DNA of 64,000 nt. It comes from Skermania sp. ID1734. GTDB taxonomy: Bacteria; Actinomycetota; Actinomycetes; Mycobacteriales; Mycobacteriaceae. Location of the stretch: contig NZ_VLIY01000004.1 in NCBI RefSeq assembly GCF_007489285.1, positions 1 through 64,000 on the forward strand. The letters run 5' to 3'. Both the position numbers and the translations under genes were made by a program. Every line of letters begins with the position of its first letter. The stretch's first letter is position 1. The notes under the pieces were generated by a model, which was given only the letters and a program-made list of their open reading frames with translations, did not search any database and had not been told where the DNA came from. Positions 24,609-34,438 of this stretch are shown here, one piece after another.

Positions 24609-25358
24609 TCACCCACCGGCCGAGTCTGCGATGGATGTCGCCTCGCGCGCGCCGGATTCGAATGCCCTGCAGCACAAGATCACCCATTCGCCCAGCGCAT
24701 TCGCAGATCCATCGGCAAATCCGGCGGCCGCGGCGGCGTAGCGCTCTCGGTTCCCCAGCCACCCCACCTCGGGAACACCGAGATTGTGCACATCGAGTCC
24801 GCTGGCGACCGCTACCAATCTGGATGCGGCCCGCGCCACCACACCGTCGGCCTGCCCGAACGGCTGCAGCGCCAGAATTTCGCCGTGCACCACAGCCGCC
24901 ACGACCGGTGCGGGGGCGGCCGATCCGCCGGTCACTATTTGAGCCAGCAGGTCCAGACGCGGCCCGATCCCGGATTCGCTGCGGGGTCGGCCCAATTCGG
25001 ACTGATCGGAAACCAGATCGGCCGCCGCAAGCAGATGCAGCCGCGCCAACGCCTGCAGCGGCGCCCGCCGCCAGGTGCCCACCATGTTGGTCAGCGCGTC
25101 ACCATCCAGCGCTTGCCCGACGCGAAGCGCGCCCGCCAGGATCGGATCGCTGACCCGACCATCACTGGGCAACTCGGTGCTGCCGCCGGAAAGCGCCGCC
25201 GACGCCCGCGCCGCCCGGACGGCCGCCTCGGCCGCCGTCACCGGCCAGCCGCGCCGATTGGCTTTGTGCCGGTGCACCAGTGCCAGCGCCTCGCGAGCGC
25301 GTTCGGCGGCTTCGGCGACACCGGGCAGTTCGACGATCGGCTGCAATGGGTCACTCAC
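24609..25358 (-). CDS. Rv3662c-like protein with degenerate Fic motif
   Basis: This 249-residue protein starts at GTG 25358 (VSDPLQPIVELPG), consistent with the length of Rv3662c. Helical throughout, it contains VVAAVVHGEILALQPFGQAD followed by GVVARAASRL. This lines up with the Fic consensus HPFxxGNGRxAR, with the catalytic His changed to Gln and the Asn-Gly replaced by Asp-Gly. A Fic/Doc-like fold without AMP-transferase activity is thus plausible. It is convergent with the Ms1-like RNA and divergent from acs, 176 bases away. Confidence 0.75.
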   Translation of the reverse strand: MSDPLQPIVELPGVAEAAERAREALALVHRHKANRRGWPVTAAEAAVRAARASAALSGGSTELPSDGRVSDPILAGALRVGQALDGDALTNMVGTWRRAPLQALARLHLLAAADLVSDQSELGRPRSESGIGPRLDLLAQIVTGGSAAPAPVVAAVVHGEILALQPFGQADGVVARAASRLVAVASGLDVHNLGVPEVGWLGNRERYAAAAAGFADGSANALGEWVILCCRAFESGAREATSIADSAGG

Positions 25359-25534
25359 AACGGAAAACGTACCCAACCGCACCGACCGTCGACCGCAGTG
25401 ACCTGGCGGAATGCAACCCCCATGCAACCCACCTGCGACCACGATCACATCGGCTACCCTCGCAATCGCGAGGATCTCACCGATAGACCTGCCCAAAACT
25501 TGCCCGAGCACCAGCACGGAAGAGGCCACTAGCG

Positions 25535-27505
25535 ATGACCGGCACCAGCACCGAACCCGCCGACAACATGCCCGCCACTTACCCGCCGAGCGCCGATTTT
25601 GCGGCGACCGCGAACGCCGGCGAGGAGTTGTACGAGCAGGCCAATGCCGACCGGTTGGGGTTCTGGGCTGAGCAGGCTTCCCGGTTGCACTGGAGCAAGC
25701 CGTGGAGTTCGGTGCTGGACTGGCCGGGCAACGCGCCCGACAGCGATTACGTGGCGAAGTGGTTTGTGGACGGTGAACTCAATGTCGCCTACAACTGCGT
25801 CGACCGGCATGTCGAGGAGGGCCACGGTGACCAGATAGCCATCTACTGGGAAGGCGAGCCGGGCGACTCGCGCGAAATCACCTACGCCCAGTTGCGTGCC
25901 GAGGTGTGCCAGGCGGCCAACTACCTCACCGAACTCGGACTGCGCAGCGGTGACCGGGTGGCTATCTATATGCCGATGGTGCCCGAAGCGATCGTCGCGA
26001 TGCTCGCCTGCGCCCGGCTCGGGCTGACCCATAGCGTCGTTTTCGCCGGCTTCTCACCGGCCGCGCTGCGCCAGCGCGTCGATGACGCGAACGCCAAGCT
26101 GGTCATCACCACCGACGGCCAGTGGCGCCGCGGCAAGGCCGCGCCGCTCAAGGACGGTGTCGACGAGGCACTGTCGCAGCCGGGTCACAGCGTCGAGCAC
26201 GTGATGGTGGTGCGGCGCTGCGGCAACGACGTCCCGTGGACCGACGGCCGCGACCTGTGGTGGCACGACACGGTGGCCAAGGCGTCAGATGAGCACTCCT
26301 GCACCGGTTTTGACGCTGAGCATCCGCTGTTCATCCTGTACACGTCGGGCACGACGGGTAAGCCCAAGGGGATCGTGCACACCTCTGGTGGATACCTGAC
26401 CCAGACCGCCTACACCCACCACTACGTCTTCGACCACAAGCCCGGGGTGGACGTCTACTGGTGCACCGCGGACATCGGCTGGGTGACCGGGCATTCCTAC
26501 ATCGTCTACGGCCCGTTGGCCAATCGGGCGACGCAGGTGGTGTACGAGGGGACTCCGAACTTCCCCGACGAGCACCGGCATTGGAACATCATCGAGAAGT
26601 ACAAGGTCAGCATCTACTACACCGCGCCGACTCTGGTACGCACGTTCATGAAGTGGGGACATCAGATCCCTGCCTCGCACGACCTGTCCTCGATTCGGGT
26701 GCTCGGCAGCGTCGGGGAGCCGATCAATCCGGAGGCGTGGCGCTGGTACCGCAAGCACATCGGCGCCGATTCCGCGCCGATCGTGGACACGTGGTGGCAG
26801 ACCGAGACCGGCGCCATCATGATGTCGCCGCTGCCCGGGGTCACCGCCGCCAAGCCGGGCGCGGCGATGGCTGCGCTGCCCGGCATTTCGGCCAAGATCG
26901 TCGACGAGGAGGGCAACGAGTTCGAGCGCGGCGGTACCGAAGCGAACGGCTACCTGGTGCTCGACGAGCCCTGGCCGGCGATGCTGCGCGGCATTTGGGG
27001 CAACCCGCAGCGCTACAAGGAAACGTACTGGGACAAGTACTCGGCCCAAGGCTGGTACTTCGCCGGCGACGGCGCCCGCTACGACGAAGACGGCGACATG
27101 TGGGTGCTCGGCCGCGTCGATGACGTGATGAACGTGTCCGGTCACCGGATTTCGACGTCCGAGGTGGAGTCCGCGCTTGTCGGGCACCACAAGGTCGCCG
27201 AAGCCGCCGTGGTCGGTGCCAGCGACGAAACCACCGGGCAGGGCATCGTCGCTTTTGTCATCCTCAAGTCCAGCGCGGGTGAGGCCGCCGACAGCCTCGT
27301 CAACGAGCTGAAGGCGCACGTCTCACGCGACATCAGCCCGATCGCGAAACCCCGTGAAATCCACATCGTGCCCGAACTGCCCAAGACCCGCAGCGGCAAG
27401 ATCATGCGCCGATTGCTGCGCGATGTGGCCGAGGGCCGCGAACTCGGCGACACCTCCACACTGGTCGACCCGAAGGTGTTCGAAGCCATCAGCGCGGCGA
27501 AGTGA
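25535..27505 (+). CDS. acs: Acetyl-coenzyme A synthetase
   Basis: This 656-residue AMP-forming ligase makes acetyl-CoA from acetate. It has the adenylation motif YTSGTTGKPKG (near residue 269), the TWWQTETG block, and the C-terminal KTRSGKIMRR with the catalytic lysine that is typically acetylated for control. The length and order of domains match Acs. It corresponds to Rv3667 and is preceded by a divergent spacer of 176 bases. It provides acetate assimilation and is often under Crp control in relatives. Confidence 0.96.
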   Translation: MTGTSTEPADNMPATYPPSADFAATANAGEELYEQANADRLGFWAEQASRLHWSKPWSSVLDWPGNAPDSDYVAKWFVDGELNVAYNCVDRHVEEGHGDQIAIYWEGEPGDSREITYAQLRAEVCQAANYLTELGLRSGDRVAIYMPMVPEAIVAMLACARLGLTHSVVFAGFSPAALRQRVDDANAKLVITTDGQWRRGKAAPLKDGVDEALSQPGHSVEHVMVVRRCGNDVPWTDGRDLWWHDTVAKASDEHSCTGFDAEHPLFILYTSGTTGKPKGIVHTSGGYLTQTAYTHHYVFDHKPGVDVYWCTADIGWVTGHSYIVYGPLANRATQVVYEGTPNFPDEHRHWNIIEKYKVSIYYTAPTLVRTFMKWGHQIPASHDLSSIRVLGSVGEPINPEAWRWYRKHIGADSAPIVDTWWQTETGAIMMSPLPGVTAAKPGAAMAALPGISAKIVDEEGNEFERGGTEANGYLVLDEPWPAMLRGIWGNPQRYKETYWDKYSAQGWYFAGDGARYDEDGDMWVLGRVDDVMNVSGHRISTSEVESALVGHHKVAEAAVVGASDETTGQGIVAFVILKSSAGEAADSLVNELKAHVSRDISPIAKPREIHIVPELPKTRSGKIMRRLLRDVAEGRELGDTSTLVDPKVFEAISAAK

Positions 27506-27672
27506 GGCCGTGATTGCGTCTTTAGTCGCGTGGCCGGTCGGATCGGCGTTACTGTTGCGACGCAACCGCGTACACGAGCAGCGCAGGGCTACCCGCTAAC
27601 AGGAACGGTCCGACGCGATATCGTCGCGCCGGACGGCAAGGGCAGGAATCGAGCTACCGGAGGGTCTGGCAA

Positions 27673-28212
27673 GTGAGCATTCGCAACAACGGCGCAAACC
27701 GCGCAGGCGGCCGACACGCCGCCCCGGACAACGGCAGCGGTCGCACGATCACGTCGATTCCGCTGACCGACGTCGATGTTCATGCTCCCGGCACCGCCAG
27801 CATCGGCACCCTTGTCAAAGACGCCACCACCCAGATGTCGACGCTGTTTCGCGCCGAGGTCGAGCTCGCCAAGGCCGAGATCACCGGCGAGGTCAAGAAG
27901 GGCGTGCAGGGCAGCATTTTCTTCATCCTCGCTCTGACGGTGTTGCTGTTCAGCTCGTTCTTCTTTTTCTTCTTCATTGCGGAATTGCTCGACGTGTGGC
28001 TGCCACGCTGGCTGGCGTTCCTCATCGTCTTCCTGATCATGGTGGGCGTCACCATCCTGTTTGCCCTGCTCGGCTACCTGCGGGTGCGCAAGCTGCGGGC
28101 ACCGGCCAAGACCATCGATTCGCTCAAGCAGGCCAAGTCCGTGCTGCCGGGCGGCGGCAACGGCGCAGCGGAGCTGTCGGGCCGGCATGCCCATGACGCC
28201 ATCGAGCGCTAG
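27673..28212 (+). CDS. Phage-holin-family membrane protein (Rv3669-like)
   Basis: This 179-residue protein belongs to the actinobacterial phage holin 3_6 / DUF1469 group. After a polar N-terminus, residues 40-80 are amphipathic (TQMSTLFRAEVELAKAEI) and two membrane helices follow (IFFILALTVLLFSSFFFFFF and LAFLIVFLIMVGVTILFALL). Despite the name, there is no sign of lysis function. The GTG at 27673 follows GGAGG by 9 bases. The next gene starts 5 bases after the stop, so they are one operon, as in M. tuberculosis. Confidence 0.85.
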   Translation: MSIRNNGANRAGGRHAAPDNGSGRTITSIPLTDVDVHAPGTASIGTLVKDATTQMSTLFRAEVELAKAEITGEVKKGVQGSIFFILALTVLLFSSFFFFFFIAELLDVWLPRWLAFLIVFLIMVGVTILFALLGYLRVRKLRAPAKTIDSLKQAKSVLPGGGNGAAELSGRHAHDAIER

Positions 28213-28217
28213 CTTCG

Positions 28218-29153
28218 GTGATTGATCTTCCCGATCCGTCGAGTGTGCGGTTCGAGGGACCCTGGACCCATCGCGACGTGCATGCCAACGGGATTCGGTT
28301 CCACGTGGCCGAGATCGAGGTGCCACGGCCGCACGACGCTCCACTGGTGGTCATGCTCCACGGCTTTGCCGACTTTTGGTGGAGCTGGCGCCACCAGATG
28401 GCCGCCCTTGCCGAAGCGGGATTCCGGGCCGTCGCCGTCGACCTGCGCGGGTACGGAGATTCCGACAAGCCACCGCGCGGCTACGACGGTTGGACCTTGG
28501 CTGGAGACATCGCGGGGCTGATTCGCGCGCTCGGCCACAGCAACGCCACGCTGTTGGGGCATTCCGACGGCGGCCTGGTCTGCTGGGCTACCGCGGTGCT
28601 GCATCCGCGGGTGGTGCGCTCGATCGCGCTGATCAGCTCGCCGCATCCGATCGCGCTCAAGCATGGCGTGCTGCGCGACAACGACCAGCGCGCCACCTGG
28701 CTGCCGGCATTTCTGAGCTACCAGGTGCCGCTCACCCCGGAGCGCACTCTCACGCGCGACGACGGGTTCGAAGTGGAGCGGCTGCTGCGTTTGCGCAGCG
28801 GGCCCGCGTTCACGCGGAGCACCGAGTTCACCCAGGCCGCCCGTCGGATGCGCTCGGCAATACAGATCCCGGGCGCCGCCCATTGCGCACTCGAATACCA
28901 GCGCTGGGCCTTTCGCAGCCAATGGCGACCCGACGGCCGGCGCTTCATGGCGATCATGGACACCCAGGTGAAGATCCCGGTGATGCAACTGCACGGCGAC
29001 CTCGACCCGTACGTGTTGGTCCGGACGCTGCGCCGGTGCACAGTCTGGGCGCCGGAACGCGAGTTCTACAGCATCGGCGGTGCCGGCCACTTCGCCCACC
29101 AGGAGCAGCCCGACAAGGTCAACGCCGAGCTGCTGCGGTTCGTCGCCGGCTAA
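28218..29153 (+). CDS. ephE: Alpha/beta hydrolase, EphE-like with serine nucleophile
   Basis: This 311-residue alpha/beta hydrolase is in the place of ephE. Oxyanion motif HGFADFWWSW (48-57), nucleophile elbow GHSDGG with Ser116, Asp261 or Asp263 in HGDLDPY and His291 in GAGHFAHQE. True epoxide hydrolases have Asp at the nucleophile position, so this protein more likely acts as an esterase-type serine hydrolase unless the family is atypical. Its stop codon overlaps the convergent marP stop. The symbol follows gene order rather than proven activity. Confidence 0.8.
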   Translation: MIDLPDPSSVRFEGPWTHRDVHANGIRFHVAEIEVPRPHDAPLVVMLHGFADFWWSWRHQMAALAEAGFRAVAVDLRGYGDSDKPPRGYDGWTLAGDIAGLIRALGHSNATLLGHSDGGLVCWATAVLHPRVVRSIALISSPHPIALKHGVLRDNDQRATWLPAFLSYQVPLTPERTLTRDDGFEVERLLRLRSGPAFTRSTEFTQAARRMRSAIQIPGAAHCALEYQRWAFRSQWRPDGRRFMAIMDTQVKIPVMQLHGDLDPYVLVRTLRRCTVWAPEREFYSIGGAGHFAHQEQPDKVNAELLRFVAG

Positions 29154-30340
29154 AGAATGCAGGCGCCGGTGTCGACCGGCGTGGCGACCTGCGGTGCCTC
29201 TGCCAGTTGCTTGGACACTTCCTTGTCGGTGAGCACGAATCCGGTATCCGGATCGTCCACCGCGGCGCCGAAGACGACCCCGAGCACGCGGCCCTGATCA
29301 TCGACGAGCGGTCCGCCGGAGTTGCCCTGCCGGATCTTGCCGCGCACCGTGTACACCTCACGCTCGACGGTGCTCGACCGGTAAATGTTCGGCCCGGTCA
29401 GATCGAGCGTTTCCCGGATGCGCGCGGCGCTCGCGGTGTACGGGCCGCCGTTGGGGTAGCCGAGCACGATCGCGTCGGAACCGTCCGGCACCGGCTTCGG
29501 CGCGAACTGGACCACCGGCGCGGTCAGGTCCGGTACATCGAGAATGGCGATGTCGACGGTCGGGTCGAACAGCACCACGTTCGCCTTCAGTGGGCCATCC
29601 GGCGTATCCACGTTCACGCTCGTGGTGCCCGCCACCACGTGCGCGTTGGTCATCACCCGATCCGGCGCCACCACGAATCCGGATCCCTCCAGCGCCCGCT
29701 GGCAACTCGGCGCCACGCCGCGGATGCGCAGCACACTCGGCTGCAGGTTCGCGACAACCGGCGACGACAGCAGGTTCGCGTCCGGCGCGGCCACGGCAGC
29801 GACTGGCGTGCGGGCGAACGGACCGATCACCTCCGGCAATCCGGACGTGTTGAGCAGCGACGAGAACTCGTCGGGCAGCTGCTGTAGCCAGTTCGGCGCG
29901 GCCTCATCGACCGTGCTGAGCACCCGTGATCCGCGGACCGCCGCAGCAATTTCCGGCTGTGACGACGCCGCGAGCGGGACCGCTAGCAACCAGGCCGCCA
30001 CCAAGACGCCGACCGCCTGCAGCACGGCGCCGATGGTGCTGTCGATCCCGCGGGCGGCGGGGCTGTGCATGCTGCTGCGAATCGCCCGGCCGAGCACCAT
30101 CCCGGCGACCTCGCCGACGATTACGAGCGTGACGATGAGCAGCACCCCGAGCAACACCCGGCCACGTCCTTCGTTGACGTGCACGAGAACGTGTGGCGCG
30201 ATGAGGATTCCGGCGACGGCGCCCAACACCACGCCGAAGAAGGCCAGCGCCGACGCCACCGCGCCTTGCCGCCAGCCCGATATCGCGGCGACCAAGGCGA
30301 TGAGCAGGACCGCGATATCAACCCAACCGGATCCGCTCAT
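29150..30340 (-). CDS. marP: Membrane-anchored periplasmic serine protease MarP
   Basis: This 396-residue protein has four N-terminal membrane helices (about residues 8-125, CvpA-like) and a periplasmic chymotrypsin-like protease. The catalytic triad is His234 (TNAHVV), Asp263 (TVDIAIL) and Ser341 (GNSGGPL). Cys213 and Cys394 are placed as the disulfide known in M. tuberculosis MarP, where the protease is needed for pH homeostasis in acid. Its ATG overlaps the stop of the Nudix gene, giving a coupled operon with that gene and the thioredoxin-like gene. Confidence 0.93.
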   Translation of the reverse strand: MSGSGWVDIAVLLIALVAAISGWRQGAVASALAFFGVVLGAVAGILIAPHVLVHVNEGRGRVLLGVLLIVTLVIVGEVAGMVLGRAIRSSMHSPAARGIDSTIGAVLQAVGVLVAAWLLAVPLAASSQPEIAAAVRGSRVLSTVDEAAPNWLQQLPDEFSSLLNTSGLPEVIGPFARTPVAAVAAPDANLLSSPVVANLQPSVLRIRGVAPSCQRALEGSGFVVAPDRVMTNAHVVAGTTSVNVDTPDGPLKANVVLFDPTVDIAILDVPDLTAPVVQFAPKPVPDGSDAIVLGYPNGGPYTASAARIRETLDLTGPNIYRSSTVEREVYTVRGKIRQGNSGGPLVDDQGRVLGVVFGAAVDDPDTGFVLTDKEVSKQLAEAPQVATPVDTGACIL

Positions 30341-31110
30341 GTCGTCCTTTCGTTCTCGTGCCCGGCCCGCGAAGGGGTTCTTCCGCGCTCGGGCGTGTCG
30401 GGGATAGGTGACTGCGTCAGTGAATCCGCCATCCCGGCTTCCGCCAGAGTCGATTCCAGATCACGAACGTCGTTGACGTCCCATTCCTCTTCCCATCCCG
30501 ACACCGCAAAGAGCCCGGCCAAGATGCCGCCGGTGAAGCCCCAGACGATCATTCCATCAACGGCGAAGGCTGGACCCATGTAGCCGAGCGGGTGCCGTAC
30601 CTGAAAGCGGTTTTCCGGGTTCAGCAGGTCGCGCAGTGGCACTCGAATCACCCGCTCGGCCTCGGCGGTGTCGATGACCCGTACCGGGCTCGGCTCGCGC
30701 CAGTAGCCGACCACCGGTGTCACGTCGAACTTCGACGGCGGCACGAAGATGCCCGGCAGCACCGCGATGGGATCCACGCCGGCGGGGTCCAGCCCGGTTT
30801 CCTCCTCGGCTTCCCGCAGCGCGGTGGCGATCGCGTCGGCATCACCCTCGTCACGACCGCCGCCCGGGAACGCGACCTGTCCGCGGTGCTGACGCAGGGT
30901 CGTGGCGCGCTGGGTCAGCAACACGTCGGCGTCGCTCGGCCAGCCGCCCCGGTTGTCCGGGTCTGCTTGCGGAGAGCCGCCGAACAACACCAGTACCGCC
31001 GCCTTGCGAACGGTATCGTTCGGGCCCGGAACCCGGTTGAGCACCGGATTGCGACCGGTCGGGTCGGTGGGCAGGTTGCTGGCCACCGCCCGCAGCCATT
31101 CGGGCGTCAT
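30337..31110 (-). CDS. Nudix hydrolase, CoA-pyrophosphatase-like (Rv3672c-like)
   Basis: This 257-residue Nudix protein has the box GGGRDEGDADAIATALREAEEETGL, shown here as GGGRDEGD plus REAEEETGL (one conservative Asp for Glu). The preceding QHRGQVAFPG fits the CoA-pyrophosphatase (NudL) motif LRSHxGxVAFPGG. It probably hydrolyses CoA-type or nucleoside diphosphate derivatives. The ATG at 31110 overlaps the stop of the thioredoxin-like gene by ATGA, and its own stop overlaps the marP start the same way. Confidence 0.88.
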   Translation of the reverse strand: MTPEWLRAVASNLPTDPTGRNPVLNRVPGPNDTVRKAAVLVLFGGSPQADPDNRGGWPSDADVLLTQRATTLRQHRGQVAFPGGGRDEGDADAIATALREAEEETGLDPAGVDPIAVLPGIFVPPSKFDVTPVVGYWREPSPVRVIDTAEAERVIRVPLRDLLNPENRFQVRHPLGYMGPAFAVDGMIVWGFTGGILAGLFAVSGWEEEWDVNDVRDLESTLAEAGMADSLTQSPIPDTPERGRTPSRAGHENERTT

Positions 31111-31751
31111 GAGCGGACTCCCAACGCGCGTTGCACGGTGGCGGCGATGTCGTCGACGCTCGTGAACGGCCGTGCCACTACCTCGGCAACGCTGCCGTCC
31201 GCACGAATCAGCACCGATACCGGCAGCACCGCCGGGGCACTGACCGCCGCGGCGACCCGCTTGTCGCCGTCTTCGACGCCGGGCAGGTGCACGCCCAGAT
31301 CGGTCAGCCGGGCAAGCGCGGGCAGCATGGCGGGATCGGTATGCACGGTGAGCACGGTAATCGCGTTTCCCGCCCGGTCCGAATAGTCCTGCAAGTGCGG
31401 CAGTTCGGTGGCGCACGGCGCGCACCAGTAGGCCCACAGATTCAGCAGCGCCGGCTTGCCCGCCAGGGCGTCGGCGAGGTCCACCGGGTGACCGTCGGAC
31501 AAGCAGGTGAGCCGGATGCCCGCAAGTGCAGCGCGCGGGGATGCGACCGTCGGCGATGCGGCCGGACACGGTGCGAGGCCGGCCGCGGTGCGGGCCTGCT
31601 GCAGCTCGGCGGGATTCTCGGCCGCCGCGGCGCTGCTCGGGCCCGCCGCCGGCGAGCCGGAGTCATGCGCGCGCGGCCACAGCGCCACGATCAACGCGAT
31701 CACGATCGCCAACGCGGCCAGGCCCCAGCGGGCCGAACCGGAAATGCGCAT
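31107..31751 (-). CDS. TlpA/ResA-like membrane-anchored thioredoxin (Rv3673c-like)
   Basis: This is a 214-residue extracytoplasmic thioredoxin. One N-terminal membrane anchor (LAALAIVIALIVALWP) is followed by a Ser/Ala linker and a thioredoxin fold with redox motif WCAPC (Cys110 and Cys113). Two further cysteines near 62 and 83 could form a structural disulfide. It likely keeps exported proteins reduced or assists heme/cytochrome maturation. It overlaps the Nudix gene downstream and begins three bases after the nth stop. Confidence 0.9.
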   Translation of the reverse strand: MRISGSARWGLAALAIVIALIVALWPRAHDSGSPAAGPSSAAAAENPAELQQARTAAGLAPCPAASPTVASPRAALAGIRLTCLSDGHPVDLADALAGKPALLNLWAYWCAPCATELPHLQDYSDRAGNAITVLTVHTDPAMLPALARLTDLGVHLPGVEDGDKRVAAAVSAPAVLPVSVLIRADGSVAEVVARPFTSVDDIAATVQRALGVRS

Positions 31752-31754
31752 CGA

Positions 31755-32537
31755 CTACATTCCCGCCAATTCGAGCAGGTGCGGCACCTCGGGCCCGCGC
31801 AGCAGCTTCGCCGCGAGTTCGGGTTCGGTGGGGCCCAGGCCGTAGGAGGGGCAGTCCTTGGCGAGCACGCACACTCCGCAGGCCGGTTTGCGCGAGTGGC
31901 ACACCCGCCGGCCATGAAAAATCACCCGGTGCGAAAGCACCGTCCAGTCTTTGCGCTCGATCAGTTCGCCGACCGCATGTTCGACCTTCACCGGATCCTC
32001 TTCGGTGGTCCAGCCCCAGCGCCGCACGAGCCGACCGAAGTGGGTATCGACCGTAATGCCCGGAATGTCAAATGCGTTGCCGAGAATCACATTGGCCGTT
32101 TTGCGGCCGATCCCGGGGAGTGTGACCAATTCCTCCATGCTGGCGGGTACCTCACCATCGAACCGCTCGACCAGCGCCTGGCCGAGCCCGATCAGCGACG
32201 TCGCCTTGTTCCGGAAAAAGCCGGTGGGCCGGATCATCTCTTCAAGTTCTGCCCGATTTGCCTCGGCGTAGTCGCGCGCCGAGGTGTATTTCGCGAACAG
32301 CGCCGGCGTGGTCTCGTTCACCCGCTGATCGGTGCACTGCGCCGAAAGTATCGTTGCCACAGCCAATTCCAGGGGCGTGGTGAAGTCCAGTTCGCAGTAC
32401 ACGTGCGGAAAAGCCATCGCCAGCGCACGATTCATCCGCCGCGCGCGCCGCACCAGGCCGAGCCGGGTCTCCTCGCGGAAGCGTTTCGGGATGGTCGACT
32501 TAGGCGCCCTTACGGCGTCAGGTCCAGATCGGTCCAC
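31755..32537 (-). CDS. nth: Endonuclease III
   Basis: This base-excision-repair glycosylase/AP lyase for oxidised pyrimidines has 260 residues. It has the helix-hairpin-helix [13 protein letters not shown] with catalytic Lys146, Asp164 in TVDTHFGRL, and a [4Fe-4S] cluster from Cys213, 220, 223 and 229 (CHSRKPAC then GVC then DC). The GTG at 32537 follows a TACAGT -10-like element by 6 bases, suggesting a leaderless mRNA; the N-terminus before ETRLGLVRR is variable in the family so the start is tentative. It corresponds to Rv3674c. Confidence 0.92.
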   Translation of the reverse strand: MDRSGPDAVRAPKSTIPKRFREETRLGLVRRARRMNRALAMAFPHVYCELDFTTPLELAVATILSAQCTDQRVNETTPALFAKYTSARDYAEANRAELEEMIRPTGFFRNKATSLIGLGQALVERFDGEVPASMEELVTLPGIGRKTANVILGNAFDIPGITVDTHFGRLVRRWGWTTEEDPVKVEHAVGELIERKDWTVLSHRVIFHGRRVCHSRKPACGVCVLAKDCPSYGLGPTEPELAAKLLRGPEVPHLLELAGM

Positions 32538-32619
32538 CACATAACTGTACGGATCTGCAAGAGCAGAAAGATTTCCGACTCGTGTTCCTTCTGAGACCTC
32601 GGCCGTGTTTACTGACCCC

Positions 32620-32823
32620 ATGCAAGGACTCGCAGTAGTGCTCTTTCCGGTGCTGTTGATCCTCTTCGCGCTCGCGATGGAGAAGGTGGAGTTCCGGTTG
32701 GGCCAACTGCGTGAGGCAACGCCGGTACGCACGACACCGAAAGCTGCGGCCCAGCTGACGCGTCTGCCGGCACGCGGCGACGGCACTGACGAGGCGGCCC
32801 TGCGCGGTCGCCGCGCAAGCTGA
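32620..32823 (+). CDS. Small single-span membrane protein (Rv3675-like)
   Basis: A 67-residue protein with one N-terminal hydrophobic helix ([23 protein letters not shown]) and a polar C-terminus rich in Arg, Ala and Thr. ATG 32620 is preferred to an in-frame start 15 bases upstream. The position between nth (divergent) and crp matches the small membrane protein gene Rv3675. Function unknown. Confidence 0.7.
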   Translation: MQGLAVVLFPVLLILFALAMEKVEFRLGQLREATPVRTTPKAAAQLTRLPARGDGTDEAALRGRRAS

Positions 32824-32978
32824 TCACCAGGTCCGATCGAACTGCTCTTCCAGCGCGCCGAGCCGCAATCTCGTCCCGTACGTGGGATGCATCACTACTG
32901 TTCATTTCGTGCGAAGTAGACTCCTCGTTCGAATGAGTCGCTTCTCGTTGCAAGCACAGCGAACATAAAGGAGCACAC

Positions 32979-33653
32979 GTGGACGAGGCACTGGCCAGAG
33001 CCGGCATCTTTCAAGGCGTCGAGCCCTCGGCAGTAGCTGCGCTCAGCAAGCAACTGCAACCCGTCGACTTTCCGCGCGGCCACGTGATCTTCAACGAGGG
33101 CGAGCCGGGCGACCGGCTGTACATCATCCTCTCGGGCAAGATCAAGCTCGGCCGACGCTCGCCGGACGGGCGGGAAAACCTGCTGACCATCATGGGTCCG
33201 TCGGACATGTTTGGCGAGCTGTCGATCTTCGACCCGGGTCCGCGCACGTCGACGGCCACGACGGTCACCGAGGTGCGTGCGGTCACCATGGATCGCGACG
33301 CACTCAAGGCCTGGATCGACCAGCGCCCCGAGATCGCCGAGCAGCTGCTGCGGGTGTTGGCGCGCAGGCTGCGCCGCACCAACAACAACCTTGCCGACCT
33401 GATCTTCACCGACGTTCCCGGCCGGGTCGCCAAGGCGCTGCTGCAGCTGGCCCAGCGCTTCGGCACGCAGGAGGGCGGCAACCTTCGGGTCACCCACGAT
33501 CTCACACAGGAAGAGATCGCCCAGTTGGTCGGGGCTTCGCGCGAGACGGTCAACAAGGCGCTTGCGGACTTCGCCCATCGCGGCTGGCTGCGGCTCGAGG
33601 GCAAGAGCGTGCTGATTTCCGACTCCGAACGACTGGCTCGCCGCGCTCGCTAG
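32979..33653 (+). CDS. crp: cAMP receptor protein (Crp/Fnr family regulator)
   Basis: This 224-residue global regulator has the cyclic-nucleotide-binding fold at 15-130 with the phosphate-binding cassette [15 protein letters not shown], a dimer helix near 120-140, and a C-terminal winged HTH with the recognition helix in [14 protein letters not shown]. It corresponds to Rv3676, which controls carbon metabolism, resuscitation factors and whiB1 in M. tuberculosis. The GTG has AAGGAG 7 bases upstream. Its stop overlaps that of the convergent MBL gene. Confidence 0.96.
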   Translation: MDEALARAGIFQGVEPSAVAALSKQLQPVDFPRGHVIFNEGEPGDRLYIILSGKIKLGRRSPDGRENLLTIMGPSDMFGELSIFDPGPRTSTATTVTEVRAVTMDRDALKAWIDQRPEIAEQLLRVLARRLRRTNNNLADLIFTDVPGRVAKALLQLAQRFGTQEGGNLRVTHDLTQEEIAQLVGASRETVNKALADFAHRGWLRLEGKSVLISDSERLARRAR

Positions 33654-34429
33654 CGGCGCAGGTAGTCCAGTTGCGCCTTGACCGAGGAGCGGGCGGCCGG
33701 CCAGAGCTTCTTGTCTACGTCGGCGTAGACGTGCCGGACTACCTGCATGGGTTTGGCATCGGCGCCTAACTCGCCGAGGGCCGCACGAACCTGATCGAGC
33801 CGCTCCTGGCGATGGGCGATGTAGAACCGCGCTATCTCCGCCGTATCGGAATGCTCGGGTCCGTGTGCCGGCAACAGCGTGCGTCCGGCGCCCACCTCCA
33901 CCAGCCGGTCCATCGAATCCAGGTAGTCGGCCAGGGTGCCGTCTCGGTTGTCGATCACCGTGGTGCCACGGCCGAGAATGGTGTCGCCGGTGAGGACGGC
34001 GTCATCGAGGACAAAGCTCACCGAGTCGGCGGTGTGCCCGGGCGTGGCCAGCACGGTGATCCGCAACCCAGCGACCTCGATGACTTCCCCGTCGCTCAAT
34101 GGCTGATCAGAGTCGCGCAGATACTTTCGATCGGCCGCGCGGACCGGGCTACCGGTGCGCTCGACGTGGCCATTGACCCCGCCGGTGTGATCGTGATGGC
34201 GATGAGTCACCAGCGTGAGCGCCACCGGACCGGCGACCTGCGCAAGTCGGTCGAGATGGGAACGCTTTTTGGGACCTGGATCGACAACCACGCATTCGCG
34301 TTCCCCCGGTGCGCGCAGCACCCACGTGTTGGTGCCTTCCAGCGTCATCTTGCTCGGGTTGTGCGCGAGCAGGACCGACGCGGTCGGCGTCACCTGTCGC
34401 AGCTGGCCGTAAGCGGGATGAGTGAGCAC
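33650..34429 (-). CDS. Metallo-beta-lactamase-fold hydrolase (Rv3677c-like)
   Basis: A 259-residue MBL-fold protein of the LACTB2/glyoxalase-like branch. The metal motif is [10 protein letters not shown] (near 77), with further ligands in TPGHTADS (near 130) and the Asp in LTGDTILG; a later PAHGPEHSD gives the last histidine. The C-terminal winged-helix part follows. Such enzymes cut thioesters, phosphodiesters or RNA; the substrate is not known. It is the last gene of a minus-strand group with the RidA and DUF4177 genes. Confidence 0.9.
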   Translation of the reverse strand: MLTHPAYGQLRQVTPTASVLLAHNPSKMTLEGTNTWVLRAPGERECVVVDPGPKKRSHLDRLAQVAGPVALTLVTHRHHDHTGGVNGHVERTGSPVRAADRKYLRDSDQPLSDGEVIEVAGLRITVLATPGHTADSVSFVLDDAVLTGDTILGRGTTVIDNRDGTLADYLDSMDRLVEVGAGRTLLPAHGPEHSDTAEIARFYIAHRQERLDQVRAALGELGADAKPMQVVRHVYADVDKKLWPAARSSVKAQLDYLRR

Positions 34430-34438
34430 CCTCTCAGC

